Below the pieces are notes generated by a model. That model saw only the letters and a list, made by a program, of their open reading frames with translations. It did not search any database and was not told the origin of the DNA. The translations under genes and the position numbers were made by a program. A DNA stretch of 64,000 nucleotides from Amycolatopsis sp. NBRC 101858 (GTDB lineage: Bacteria; Actinomycetota; Actinomycetes; Mycobacteriales; Pseudonocardiaceae), in NCBI RefSeq assembly GCF_030269325.1, contig NZ_BSTD01000001.1, forward strand, positions 760,681-824,680, written 5' to 3'. This document shows, one piece after another, positions 29,291 through 37,472 of this stretch (its first letter is position 1; each line of letters opens with the position of its first letter).

Positions 29291-30151
29291 ATGGCGAACG
29301 GGACAACTCGGAAAAAGGGGTCTGCGGTGAAGGCCGCCCGCGGTTCCGTGGTGAGCAAGAAGGGCACGCCGTGGGGCACGATCATCGCCGTCGTGGCCAT
29401 CGTGGCCCTGCTCGCCGCCGTGATCACCTACTACATGGTGAAGTCGGCGCCGAAGCGCGACCAGGCCGACCGTGAGGCGGCCGCCGCCTCGTTCGCGCCG
29501 ACCGCGCAGGACCCGGACCCCTCGAAGCGCATCCCCGGTGTGGTGACCGCGACCTACACCGGCAGCGTGCACGTGCTCCCGACCGAGCGCGTCGCCTACG
29601 ACCACTCGCCGCCGTTCGGCGGCCCGCACGACCAGACGTGGGCCACCTGCACCGGCATCGTGTACCCGACCGCCGTCCGCACCGAGAACATGGTGCACGC
29701 GCTCGAGCACGGCTCGGTCTGGATCGCCTACAACCCGCAGCAGATCTCCGGTGACGCGCTGAACCTGCTGAGCGTCCGCGCCAAGGACAAGCCGTTCACG
29801 ATGCTGTCGCCGTACCCCGGCCTCGACAAGCCGATCTCGCTGCAGTCCTGGGGCCACCAGCTGAAGCTGGACAGCGCCGACGACCCCCGCATCGACGAGT
29901 TCATCGCGGCGCTGCGGAGCAACCCGAACGGCGTCTACCCCGAGGTCGGCGCGTCCTGCGACGCCGTCCCGGGCCAGTTCGACCCGGACAACCCGCCGCC
30001 GTTCGACCCGTCCAAGCCGGGTCCCGACGCGAAGCCGATGGACTACAAGGGCAGCACGGCCGCGCAGGGTGAGCAGGGCATGCCGGCTTCGTCGGCGCCG
30101 GCCTCCTCCGCTCCGGCCTCGGCCCCCGCTTCGGCGACGCCGACCAAGTGA
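29291..30151 (+). CDS. DUF3105 membrane-anchored protein
   Basis: This 286-residue protein has a basic N-terminus, a single membrane anchor at about residues 27-48 (GTIIAVVAIVALLAAVITYYM) and an extracytoplasmic DUF3105 domain. Signatures are VAYDHSPPFGGPHDQTWATCTGIVY and NMVHALEHGSVWIAYNP, rich in His and Cys, which suggests metal binding. The C-terminal tail is a Pro/Ala/Ser linker. A TACACT -10 lies at 29235-29240. The stop overlaps the GTG of the DUF305 gene (GTGA), so the two are co-translated. Copper handling is plausible but unproven. Confidence 0.85.
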   Translation: MANGTTRKKGSAVKAARGSVVSKKGTPWGTIIAVVAIVALLAAVITYYMVKSAPKRDQADREAAAASFAPTAQDPDPSKRIPGVVTATYTGSVHVLPTERVAYDHSPPFGGPHDQTWATCTGIVYPTAVRTENMVHALEHGSVWIAYNPQQISGDALNLLSVRAKDKPFTMLSPYPGLDKPISLQSWGHQLKLDSADDPRIDEFIAALRSNPNGVYPEVGASCDAVPGQFDPDNPPPFDPSKPGPDAKPMDYKGSTAAQGEQGMPASSAPASSAPASAPASATPTK

Positions 30152-30870
30152 GCACGGAAGCCGACCTCGACACCGAAGAGGTCACCGAGCAGCCGACCTG
30201 GTCGCGCTGGGTGATCATCGGCGGGACGCTCCTCGCGGTCCTGCTGATCGGCGCGACGGCGGGGATGTTCCTCACCCGCGCCGCCGACGAGCCGGCGGCG
30301 GCCACCCCCGCCGCCGGGTCGGTCGAGGTCGGCTTCGCCCAGGACATGTCGACGCACCACCTCCAGGCGGTGACGATGGCGGGCATCGCCCGCGACCGCA
30401 CCACCGACCCGGAGATCAAGCAGCTTTCGTTCGACATCGAGCGCACGCAGCTCGAGCAGGTCGGCCGCATGAAGGGCTGGCTCATGCTGTGGGACCAGCC
30501 CGAGCAGGCGATCGGCGCGCCGATGAAGTGGATGACGGAGCCGATGGCGGGCCACGGCGACATGCCGGGGATGTCGATGGCGCCGTCGTCGGTCAACCCG
30601 GCGGGCGGCGCGCTGATGCCGGGCATGGCTTCCGACACCGAGCTGAAGAAGCTGCGCTCGCTGTCGGGCCGCGAGTTCGACGTCTACTTCCTGCAGCTGA
30701 TGCTCCGCCACCACCAGGGCGGCACGTCGATGGCCCAGTACGCGGCGGCGCATTCGTCCTTGCCCGCGCTGAAGGCGCTGGTCAACAGCATCCTGGCGTC
30801 GCAGGGCGCGGAGATGGACCAGATCAAGCTGATGCTTTCGGGCCGGGGCGCCCAGCCGCTGCCGGCCTGA
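30148..30870 (+). CDS. DUF305 (ferritin-like, copper-associated) membrane protein
   Basis: The 240-residue protein has one N-terminal membrane anchor (residues about 21-43) and an extracytoplasmic DUF305 domain. The paired motifs FAQDMSTHHLQAVTMA and LQLMLRHHQGGTSMAQ are typical. The Met- and His-rich middle (MAGHGDMPGMSMAPS) looks like a Cu(I)-binding segment. DUF305 proteins are often co-encoded with copper resistance genes. Here the gene is coupled to DUF3105 and ends one base from a convergent CDF metal exporter, giving a small metal-handling locus. Confidence 0.87.
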   Translation: MSTEADLDTEEVTEQPTWSRWVIIGGTLLAVLLIGATAGMFLTRAADEPAAATPAAGSVEVGFAQDMSTHHLQAVTMAGIARDRTTDPEIKQLSFDIERTQLEQVGRMKGWLMLWDQPEQAIGAPMKWMTEPMAGHGDMPGMSMAPSSVNPAGGALMPGMASDTELKKLRSLSGREFDVYFLQLMLRHHQGGTSMAQYAAAHSSLPALKALVNSILASQGAEMDQIKLMLSGRGAQPLPA

Positions 30871-30871
30871 G

Positions 30872-31792
30872 CTACCAGCTGAGTTCCTGGCACCGCCGCG
30901 CGCAGTGCGGCGCTTCCACCTGCAGCGTCGCGTGCTCGATCGCGTACCGCGAAGCCAGCAGGTTCTGAGCCTCCGTCAAAACGTCCGATTGCTGCGCCGG
31001 CGGCGCCAGCGTCAAGTGCGCCGAGGCCACCTCCATCCCCGACGTCAGCGTCCAGACGTGCAGGTCGTGCACGTCCGCGACCCCCGGCAGCGCGGCCAGC
31101 TCGGCGTTGATCGCGCCGACGTCGACGCCGTGGGGCGCGTGCTGGAACAGGATGCGCAGCGCGCGCCGGGCCAGTGTCCACGTGCGGGGCAGCACGAACA
31201 GCCCGATCGCGACACCGATGATCGGGTCGGCGTAGCGCCAGCCCGTCAGCAGCGTGAGCGCGCCGCTGAGCAGCACGCCGACCGAGCCGATCAGGTCGGC
31301 CAGCACCTCGAGGTAGGCACCCCGGACGTTGAGGCTCTCCTTCGCCCCCGACCGCAGCACGGCGAACGACACGATGTTGGCGGCGAGGCCGGCCGTGGCG
31401 GCCAGCAGCACCGGCAGGCCGGGCACCGCGGGCGGGTCGCTGATCCGGCCGACGGCCTCGACGAGGACGTACCCCGCGACACCGAACAGCAGGACCGCGT
31501 TGGCCAGCGCGGCCAGCACTTCCGCGCGGTAGAGGCCGAAAGTGCGGCTGACCGTGGGGCCCGTGCGCCGCGCCAGGATGATCGCGGCGAGCGCCATGCC
31601 GACCCCGAGGACATCGGTGAACATGTGCGCCGCGTCGGAGATCAGGGCCAGCGAGCCGGTCGTGAAGCCGACGATGAACTCGAGCACCATGAAGCCCGCG
31701 CCGATGCCCAGGGCGATGGTCAGGCTCCGCACGTACCGGCCCGACGCGCTCGCCGGCGCGACCGCCTGCCCGTGTCCGTGGCCGTGTCCCAT
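30872..31792 (-). CDS. Cation diffusion facilitator (CDF) metal exporter
   Basis: This is a proton/metal antiporter, likely exporting Zn2+, Co2+ or related ions. The 306-residue protein has a His-rich start (MGHGHGHG) and six membrane segments. The transport-site residues appear in TM2 as SDAAHMFTDVLG and in TM5 as LEVLADLIGSVGVL (the HxxxD / DxxxD-type sites). A C-terminal cytoplasmic domain follows (HDLHVWTLTSGMEVASAHL). An ArsR-like operator overlaps its promoter. The specific metal cannot be fixed from sequence. Confidence 0.92.
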   Translation of the reverse strand: MGHGHGHGQAVAPASASGRYVRSLTIALGIGAGFMVLEFIVGFTTGSLALISDAAHMFTDVLGVGMALAAIILARRTGPTVSRTFGLYRAEVLAALANAVLLFGVAGYVLVEAVGRISDPPAVPGLPVLLAATAGLAANIVSFAVLRSGAKESLNVRGAYLEVLADLIGSVGVLLSGALTLLTGWRYADPIIGVAIGLFVLPRTWTLARRALRILFQHAPHGVDVGAINAELAALPGVADVHDLHVWTLTSGMEVASAHLTLAPPAQQSDVLTEAQNLLASRYAIEHATLQVEAPHCARRCQELSW

Positions 31793-31825
31793 TCCGCCTC
31801 CGTTCGCGGTTCACCGTCGAGGCCA

Positions 31826-31854
31826 AACATATAGTCGGATGCGCATATGTGCAA
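31826..31854 (-). promoter_or_regulatory. CDF promoter with ArsR/SmtB-like operator
   Basis: On the minus strand TTGCAC (31849-31854) and TATGTT (31826-31831) are spaced by 17 bases. Inverted arms ACATAT (31827-31832) and ATATGT (31845-31850), 12 bases apart, cover the same spacer. AT-rich interrupted palindromes of this kind are typical ArsR/SmtB metal-sensor sites. No ArsR gene is in the window, so the sensor would be encoded elsewhere, or the nearby MarR could act. Confidence 0.55.
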
Positions 31855-31946
31855 CAGAGGGCAGCCTAAGTTCACCCACCCGAAAGCTACTCCGCGCCTC
31901 GATCGCGACCAATCCACCAGGAGGGGTTTCCCGCCAGGCGGACTCG

Positions 31947-32366
31947 TCACGCTTCGGCGTCGACCATCCGCTTCAGCAGGTCGCGCAGCTGCACGCGGTC
32001 GTCCGGCCCGAGCGCCGCGAGCGGTTCGGCCGCGAAACCCAGTGCCCGCTGGAAGTTCCGCGCCAGCACGGCACCCGCAGGCGTGGCCACGATGTTCTTG
32101 ATCCGCCGGTCGCGGCCGTCCGGCCGGCGCTCCACCAGGCCGCGGGCCTCGAGCCGGTCGATGATCCCCGTCACGTTCGAGCGCTCCGAGTTCAGCTTCT
32201 CGGCGATCCGGTGCATCGGCAGCGGCTCCCGGAGCGCGCCGAGCACCTTGGCCTGCACCGTCGTCAGCCCCTGGGCGGCCGCCGCGGACTCGTAGGAGTC
32301 GACGAACCGGTCGACGATCCGCGCGAGCAGGGCGACGACGTCGTCGGTGATCGGGTCAGCGCTCAT
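31947..32366 (-). CDS. MarR-family regulator
   Basis: This 139-residue winged-helix protein has TTVQAKVLGALREPLPMHRIAEKLNSERSNVTGIIDRLEARGLVERRPDGRDRRIKNI, the full MarR DNA-binding core with the D-x-R-D/R wing. The start at 32366 (MSADPITDD) is favoured over an upstream ATG because the extra 18 codons overlap the operator region. It is divergent from an SDR gene; the 105 bases between carry two 21-bp repeats that are likely its operators, so it probably represses that oxidoreductase and itself. Confidence 0.9.
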   Translation of the reverse strand: MSADPITDDVVALLARIVDRFVDSYESAAAAQGLTTVQAKVLGALREPLPMHRIAEKLNSERSNVTGIIDRLEARGLVERRPDGRDRRIKNIVATPAGAVLARNFQRALGFAAEPLAALGPDDRVQLRDLLKRMVDAEA

Positions 32367-32384
32367 CCGGTGAGTGTAAGCCGA

Positions 32385-32443
32385 TAGTTGACTGCATGAA
32401 CCATCCATGCCTATAGTCATTTTAGTTCACTGCATTAACCATC
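32385..32443. promoter_or_regulatory. Paired MarR operator repeats and SDR promoter
   Basis: Two 21-bp direct repeats (32385-32405 and 32423-32443) begin TAGTT and end AACCATC, differing at two positions, with 38-bp centre spacing. Each has internal dyad symmetry (GTT...AAC). A promoter for the SDR gene, TTGACT (32388-32393) and TATAGT (32412-32417) with an 18-base spacer, overlaps the first repeat, so binding would block it. Assignment to the adjacent MarR is by position. Confidence 0.65.
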
Positions 32444-32471
32444 ATCTCTCTGAATCACATCGAGGTCCGAA

Positions 32472-33296
32472 ATGAGCAACGAGCGCGTCGCCCTGATCAC
32501 CGGCACGTCCACCGGGATCGGCCTCGCCACCGCGGTCCGCGCGGCTCGCGCGGGCTTCCGGACGGTCGCCACGCTGCGCGATCCCGCCCGCGCCGACGGC
32601 CTGCGCGAAGCCGGCGTGGACCTGGACATCCGCCCGCTGGACGTCACCGATCCCGCGTCCGTGCGCGCGGCGGTCGAGGGTGTCCTCGCCGACTACGGCC
32701 GGCTCGACGTGCTGGTCAACAACGCCGGCGCGGGGCACGTCGGCACGCTGGAGCAGGAGCCGGTCTCGGCGGTGCGCGAGACCATGGAGGTCAACTTCTT
32801 CGGCGTCGCCGAGACGACGAAGGCCGCGCTGCCGGCGTTGCGCGCGAGCGGCGGCCGCGTGATCACGGTGACCAGCATCGGCGGCGCCGTCGGCCAGCCC
32901 TTCAACGAGGCCTACTGCGCGGCGAAGTTCGCCGTCGAAGGGCTGATGGAGTCCCTCGCGCCGGTCGCCGCGGCCCAGGGCGTCACGGTGTGCGTCGTCG
33001 AGCCGGGCGCGGTCGCGACGGAGTTCGTGAACAACATCGGCGTCGGCGAGCAGCTCTTCGCCGAAGCCGGCCCCTACGCGGAGTCCCTGCAGAAGTACAT
33101 CGCGAACGTCACGAAGTCGTTCGAGGGCGCCCAGACGTCCGACGAGGTCGCCGAAGTGATCCTGGACGCGATGACGGCCGACGCGCCGGCGTTCCGCATC
33201 CAGACGTCGAAGCAGGCCGAGGAGTTCGTCGGGCTCAAGTTCGCCGACCGCGACGGTTCGGCCGTGCAGCGGCTGACGACCGGCTGGCTCGCCTAG
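32472..33296 (+). CDS. SDR-family NAD(P)-dependent oxidoreductase
   Basis: This classical short-chain dehydrogenase (274 residues) has cofactor motif TGTSTGIGLAT, the structural NNAGAGH motif and the catalytic tetrad N/S/Y/K (S in TVTSIGG, Y-C-A-A-K in EAYCAAKFAVEG). The phosphate-binding loop has an Arg after the second strand (ATLRDPAR), which hints at NADP(H). The substrate is unknown. It is controlled by the divergent MarR. Its stop TAG shares three bases with the epoxide hydrolase stop on the other strand (CTAG), so the genes converge with no spacer. Confidence 0.9.
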   Translation: MSNERVALITGTSTGIGLATAVRAARAGFRTVATLRDPARADGLREAGVDLDIRPLDVTDPASVRAAVEGVLADYGRLDVLVNNAGAGHVGTLEQEPVSAVRETMEVNFFGVAETTKAALPALRASGGRVITVTSIGGAVGQPFNEAYCAAKFAVEGLMESLAPVAAAQGVTVCVVEPGAVATEFVNNIGVGEQLFAEAGPYAESLQKYIANVTKSFEGAQTSDEVAEVILDAMTADAPAFRIQTSKQAEEFVGLKFADRDGSAVQRLTTGWLA

Positions 33297-34393
33297 CGCA
33301 CCAGCCGGAAGAAGCCGCGGACCTGCTCGACGAACAGTTCCGGCTGTTCGAGTGCGGCGAAGTGCCCGCCGACGGGCAGCTCCTCGAACCACCGCAGGTC
33401 GGTGTAGCGCTGCTCGGCCTGCCGCCGTGACGGCCGCACGATCTCCTTGGGGAACACCGAAACCCCGGCTGGAACGTCCACTGTGGACAGGTCGCGGTCG
33501 TTGTTCTCCCAGTACATCCGAGCCGACGACGCCGCCGTCGCGGTGAACCAGTAGGCGGAGATGTCGTCGAGGATCTTCTGCCGGTCGACGGCGTCCTCCG
33601 GGTGGCCCTTGTTGTCGGTCCAGGCCCAGAACTTCTCGACGATCCAGGCGGCCTGGCCGGCGGGCGAGTCGGTGAGGCCGTAGCCGAGCGTCTGCGGCCG
33701 GGTGCCCTGCTGCGCGGAGTAGCCGGCCCCGGAGCGCCGGAACTCTTCGAGGTCGGCGCGGGCCCGCCGCTCCGCGGGCGTCGGATCGTCCAGGTCCAGC
33801 CGCACGGGCGCGAAGTTGACGTGCACCCCGGCGACCCGCCCGGACCGCGCGAGGGCGTTCGTGACGGCGGCACCCCAGTCACCGCCCTGAGCGCCGTAGC
33901 GGTCGTAGCCGAGCTGCTGCATGAGCAGGTCGAAGAGCTCGGCGACCCGCGCGATCTTCAGCGCGGGTTTGTCGCTCCACCCGTACCCGGGCAGCGACGG
34001 AGCGACGACGTGGAAGGCATCGGCGGGATCGCCGCCGTACTTCGCGGGATCGGCGAGCGGCCCGAAGACGTCGAGGAATTCGAGAACGGACCCGGGCCAC
34101 CCATGGGTGAGCACGAGCGGCAGCGCATCGGCCTCGGGCGACCGCAGGTGCACGAAGTGCAGCCCGACCCCGTCGACCTCGGCCCGGAACTGCGGGAAGG
34201 CGTTGAGCCGCGCGGCGAACCCGAAGTCGTACTCCTCACCCCAGTCCCGGCAGAGTTCCCGCACGTAGGAGAGCGGAACACCCTGCGACCAGTCCCCGAC
34301 GGTCTCGGCCTCGGGCCACCGAGTCCGCCGAAGCCGCTCCCGCAGGTCCGCAACATCGGCCTCATCGAGAGACACCTGGAACGGCTTGACCAT
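33293..34393 (-). CDS. Epoxide hydrolase (alpha/beta hydrolase fold)
   Basis: The 366-residue protein starts MVKPFQVSLDEADVADLRERLRRTRWP, the N-terminal EHN domain of microsomal-type epoxide hydrolases. The core has HGWPGSVLEFLDV (oxyanion loop) and the nucleophile Asp in GAQGGDWGAAVTNALA. A catalytic tyrosine pair is expected in the lid, and GGHFAALEQPELFVEQVRGFF contains the catalytic His. GAAGGAG precedes the chosen ATG at 34393. It detoxifies or catabolises epoxides; the physiological substrate is unknown. It is convergent with the SDR gene, with overlapping stops. Confidence 0.93.
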   Translation of the reverse strand: MVKPFQVSLDEADVADLRERLRRTRWPEAETVGDWSQGVPLSYVRELCRDWGEEYDFGFAARLNAFPQFRAEVDGVGLHFVHLRSPEADALPLVLTHGWPGSVLEFLDVFGPLADPAKYGGDPADAFHVVAPSLPGYGWSDKPALKIARVAELFDLLMQQLGYDRYGAQGGDWGAAVTNALARSGRVAGVHVNFAPVRLDLDDPTPAERRARADLEEFRRSGAGYSAQQGTRPQTLGYGLTDSPAGQAAWIVEKFWAWTDNKGHPEDAVDRQKILDDISAYWFTATAASSARMYWENNDRDLSTVDVPAGVSVFPKEIVRPSRRQAEQRYTDLRWFEELPVGGHFAALEQPELFVEQVRGFFRLVR

Positions 34394-34544
34394 TTCGGGC
34401 TCCTTCAGGTGGGCCTCCCACGCTAGCGACGTCCCGGTGAAAGGATCAACTTTTATAGCGCTGACCAGCGGATCCGTTACTGGGGCCACCTGCCCGCGAG
34501 GGGGCCGCGGGATGCGCTAAGCTTTCGGAGTCGCCCAGCGATGG

Positions 34545-34617
34545 GCCCTCGTAGCTCAGGGGATAGAGCACTGCCCTCCGGAGGCAGGTGTCGCAGGTTC
34601 GAATCCTGCCGAGGGCA
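34545..34617 (+). tRNA. tRNA-Arg (anticodon CCG)
   Basis: This 73-nt cloverleaf has acceptor arms GCCCTCG/CGAGGGC, D-stem GCTC/GAGC, anticodon stem CTGCC/GGCAG with loop CTCCGGA (anticodon CCG), T-stem GCAGG/CCTGC and loop TTCGAAT. CCA is not encoded. The last 44 bases plus one downstream base recur exactly 2.9 kb away, so its 3' half was restored by an integrating element. The tRNA itself is intact. Confidence 0.97.
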
Positions 34618-34618
34618 C
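34574..34618 (+). repeat. Left attachment-site core in the tRNA-Arg gene
   Basis: A 45-bp sequence from the anticodon loop to one base past the tRNA 3' end is repeated exactly at 37473-37517. This is the usual crossover segment for tyrosine integrases that target tRNA genes. The copy here forms the functional tRNA. Confidence 0.9.
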
Positions 34619-34625
34619 TCCCACG

Positions 34626-34644
34626 GGAGCGGGAAAACCGCTCC
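34626..34644 (+). terminator. Hairpin after the tRNA-Arg gene
   Basis: GGAGCGG and CCGCTCC form a 7-bp stem with loop GAAAA nine bases after the tRNA. It lies inside the island, so it was brought in with the element and now ends the tRNA transcript. The original terminator hairpin was left at 37540-37570. Confidence 0.6.
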
Positions 34645-35050
34645 TCACCAGCGCTTTCACGCTTGAAGCGGTTCTTCCCGTCCTCCGGCTGGCTACGGCC
34701 ATTCACGGCCAAACACGGGTGTCTCTTCCCAATGCGTTCCCACGGGAACGGGCCGTGCGCCGTCGATCAGCCCTCCGAGCCGCCCTGCGGCCTGTGGCTA
34801 AGGACCTTCTCGATCCGGGCTCGGTTGCCCTCCTCCCCCCTCAAGGAACGCGGCATACACCTCGAACAGCAGGCCAACCGAGCTGAACAGCGTGGGCAGA
34901 CTTGGAAAGCGTGCTGGGTTCACGCCCTCGCAGGTTTGCGTGCTCACCGTGTTGAGCATGGATCTGACCGTAACGCCACGTCTGTGGTGTTCGACCTTGG
35001 TCACGGACCCGCAGTGAAGGGGTTATGTCTCGGCTGTCCGGAGGCTGGTT

Positions 35051-37276
35051 ATGGGTAATGGGCGACGGTGGGTGCCGTCACCGGTGACACTGGCGCTGTT
35101 GGGTCTGGTTCTTGCGCTGGTGGGCAACCTGGCCACGAACCTGATTGAGGTGGAGCAGTGGTGGTGGCGTCCGAGCGTGTTCGCCGCGCTGGGGGTACTA
35201 GCAGTCGGGGCGCTGGCACTGGAGGCGGTGCGGCACCGGGCTGAACGGGTCCGGGCGCAGTTGGGTTCAGTCGGGGTGCAGTCACAGGTGTTCGGGGCGC
35301 TCCCGCGCCAGGCGTGGCAGTGGCAGCCACGGCTGCAGGAGGAAAAGGCAGTGCGGGAGGCGCTGGGTCGGAGGGGCCGGGCCGCGCTGGTCGCGTTGCC
35401 GGGGGCACGGGGTGCAGGTAAGTCTCAGCTGGCTGCAGCGTACGCCCGCTGGTGCCTCAATCAGGGCTACGACCTGGTCGCCTGGATCAACACCGAATCC
35501 GGACCGGTCCCCGAACTAGCGGCGCTAGCGGCCTATCTCGACCTGCAGGGAGTGACGGAGACAGCGCCGGAACAGGCCGCGACGGCGGTATGCCGATGGC
35601 TGGAGCGGGACGGCCAGGCCCGGCGACTGCTGGTCTTCGACAACGTCGACGATCCGGACGCACTGCGCAAGTACCTCCCGACGACCGGGTCGACGAAGGT
35701 GCTGATCACCACCAACAGGCGAGAGTTCACCACAATGGGCGGGATCGCCGTGGTCGAGGTCAGCATGTTCACCCCCACCGAGGGAGCGGCATTCCTGGCC
35801 CGCGCAACCGGACTGGACCCCGTCGGCGATGGGGCGCGGTTAGGTGAGCAGTTGGGCTGGCTACCGCTGGGGCTGGCTCAGGCGGCAGCGTTCATCGCAC
35901 GGACCGAGATGTCCTACACCGAGTACGCGGAACTCTTGCGGCGTCAAGACCTGGATGAGACATTGCGTCAACAGGCCGGGGCCGATCACCCTGGGGTGTT
36001 GAAGGCAACCCAGCTCAGCCTGGCCGGGCTCGCCAGGGCCGACCCCAGCGGGGACACCGCCCGGCTGCTGCGCGTGCTGTCGCTGCTATCGCCCGACGGA
36101 GTCAGCCGGGACCAGCTGGTGCAGGCTGAGCAGCACCTTGGCTTGCACGGTGGCGTGTGGCCGACCATCAATGCCCTGCTCGAGGCTTCGCTGGTCACTC
36201 TCGGCGGTGATGCCCAAGCGGGCTCCTACGGCGAAGACCGCCGAGTCGTCGCGGTACACCGGCTCACTGCGTTAGTGGTCCGGTACGAGGCCAGCAGAGC
36301 TCCTGGTGATGACCAGGCGGCCGCGCTGGAGACGGCGACTCAGCTGTTGGACGCACTCACCAGCCGTTTCCCCCGTCACCAGGTCGCGCTGCGCCGCGGT
36401 GAGCTGGACGAACTCACCGCCCACCTCGACGCTGTACGCGGCCACACCGACGATCCGTCGCCGCTCCTGCTCACTCAGGCCAAGTGGATCGCCGGGCTGC
36501 TGGAGCACGCCGGTGACCTGACCCGCGCCATACCCTTGTTCGAGCAGACACTCGCCGATTGGGAGCGGATGCTGGGAGCCGAGCACCCGCACACCCTGAC
36601 CTCGCAGAGCGATCTCGCCTACGCCTATCGGTCGGTGAGACGGCTAGAAGAGGCGATCACCCTGCTCGAACAGAACGTCGCCGTAAGCGAACGGGTGCGG
36701 GGAGCCGAGCACCCGCACACGCTGATCTCACGGAACAACCTCGCCAGCACCTATGAGACCGCGGGACGGCTGGACGAAGCGATCACCCTGCACGAACAGA
36801 ACCTCGCCGATCGAGAACGAGTGCTTGGAGCCGAGCACCCGGACACCCTTATCTCACGGAACAACCTCGCCGGCGTCTATGACACCGCGGGACGGCTGGA
36901 CGAAGCGATCACCCTGCACGAACAGAACCTCGCCGATCGAGAACGAGTGCTTGGAGCCGAGCACCCGGACACCCTTATCTCACGGAACAACCTCGCCAGC
37001 GCCTACGACTCCGCGGGACGGCTGGACGAAGCGATCACCCTGAACAAACAGAACCTCGCCGATCGAGAACGAGTACTCGGAGCCGAGCACCCGGACACCC
37101 TTACCTCACGGAACAACCTCGCCAGCGCCTACCGGTCGGCGGGACGGCTGGATGAGGCAATCACCCTCCACGAACAGAACCTCGCCGCATGCGAGCGAGT
37201 GCTGGGGCCTGCTCACCCTATAACGGACACGGTCCGCGGCAATCTCACCGAAGCTCGTCGCGGCAACGGCGTCTAG
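35051..37276 (+). CDS. Membrane-anchored NB-ARC (STAND) ATPase with C-terminal TPR array
   Basis: The 741-residue protein has two N-terminal hydrophobic helices (about residues 12-32 and 40-60). An NB-ARC domain follows with Walker A GARGAGKS (118-125, K124), Walker B LLVFDNVDD (193-201), a sensor-like TKVLITTNRR and LGWLPLGLAQAA. Five full and one partial 42-residue kinesin-light-chain-type TPR repeats occupy about residues 493-741. This architecture is that of signal-transducing STAND/NLR-like proteins, several of which act in phage defence: TPRs sense, the NTPase oligomerises, and the N-terminus acts, here probably on the membrane. It is the only gene in the island. TTA codons occur at codons 264 and 408. 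Defence is inferred; a regulatory role is possible. Confidence 0.85.
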   Translation: MGNGRRWVPSPVTLALLGLVLALVGNLATNLIEVEQWWWRPSVFAALGVLAVGALALEAVRHRAERVRAQLGSVGVQSQVFGALPRQAWQWQPRLQEEKAVREALGRRGRAALVALPGARGAGKSQLAAAYARWCLNQGYDLVAWINTESGPVPELAALAAYLDLQGVTETAPEQAATAVCRWLERDGQARRLLVFDNVDDPDALRKYLPTTGSTKVLITTNRREFTTMGGIAVVEVSMFTPTEGAAFLARATGLDPVGDGARLGEQLGWLPLGLAQAAAFIARTEMSYTEYAELLRRQDLDETLRQQAGADHPGVLKATQLSLAGLARADPSGDTARLLRVLSLLSPDGVSRDQLVQAEQHLGLHGGVWPTINALLEASLVTLGGDAQAGSYGEDRRVVAVHRLTALVVRYEASRAPGDDQAAALETATQLLDALTSRFPRHQVALRRGELDELTAHLDAVRGHTDDPSPLLLTQAKWIAGLLEHAGDLTRAIPLFEQTLADWERMLGAEHPHTLTSQSDLAYAYRSVRRLEEAITLLEQNVAVSERVRGAEHPHTLISRNNLASTYETAGRLDEAITLHEQNLADRERVLGAEHPDTLISRNNLAGVYDTAGRLDEAITLHEQNLADRERVLGAEHPDTLISRNNLASAYDSAGRLDEAITLNKQNLADRERVLGAEHPDTLTSRNNLASAYRSAGRLDEAITLHEQNLAACERVLGPAHPITDTVRGNLTEARRGNGV
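36527..37273 (+). repeat. 126-bp tandem repeats encoding TPR units
   Basis: Units start at 36527, 36653, 36779, 36905, 37031 and 37157 (last partial), all exactly 126 bp. The units at 36779 and 36905 are almost identical at DNA level over more than 100 bases, while the outer ones have drifted. Such identity means recent duplication or gene conversion. Unit number may vary between strains. Not a CRISPR: there are no spacers and the frame is open throughout. Confidence 0.93.
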
Positions 37277-37472
37277 AGCGGCCGCCTGAAGCTCACCCAG
37301 CAGCACGGCGAAGGTCGAGCTCATCACGGCCTACTTCGCCTGCCAAACAGCAGCCGATGGCACGACGGAGCAGCAGCGACTTCCCAATGCGTTCTCAACC
37401 GCAGCGCCGCTTGCGACCGAGAGGCCATGTTTTGGCAGGTCAGACCTCAGGACTGGGTCACTCGGCCTGCAA

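Noticed and set aside
26254-29475. 1073-residue plus-strand frame across lysA and argS
   Set aside because: Mirror of high-GC codons in lysA and argS; repetitive Arg/Val/Gly/Ala composition and no recognisable fold.
34588-35058. 156-residue frame beginning in the tRNA-Arg gene
   Set aside because: Its start reads SQVRILPRA, the well-known false protein produced by translating a tRNA T-arm; the rest has no motif.
36527-37273. Tandem repeats considered as a CRISPR array
   Set aside because: Repeats are 126 bp, contiguous with no spacers, and encode in-frame TPR units; no cas genes are near.
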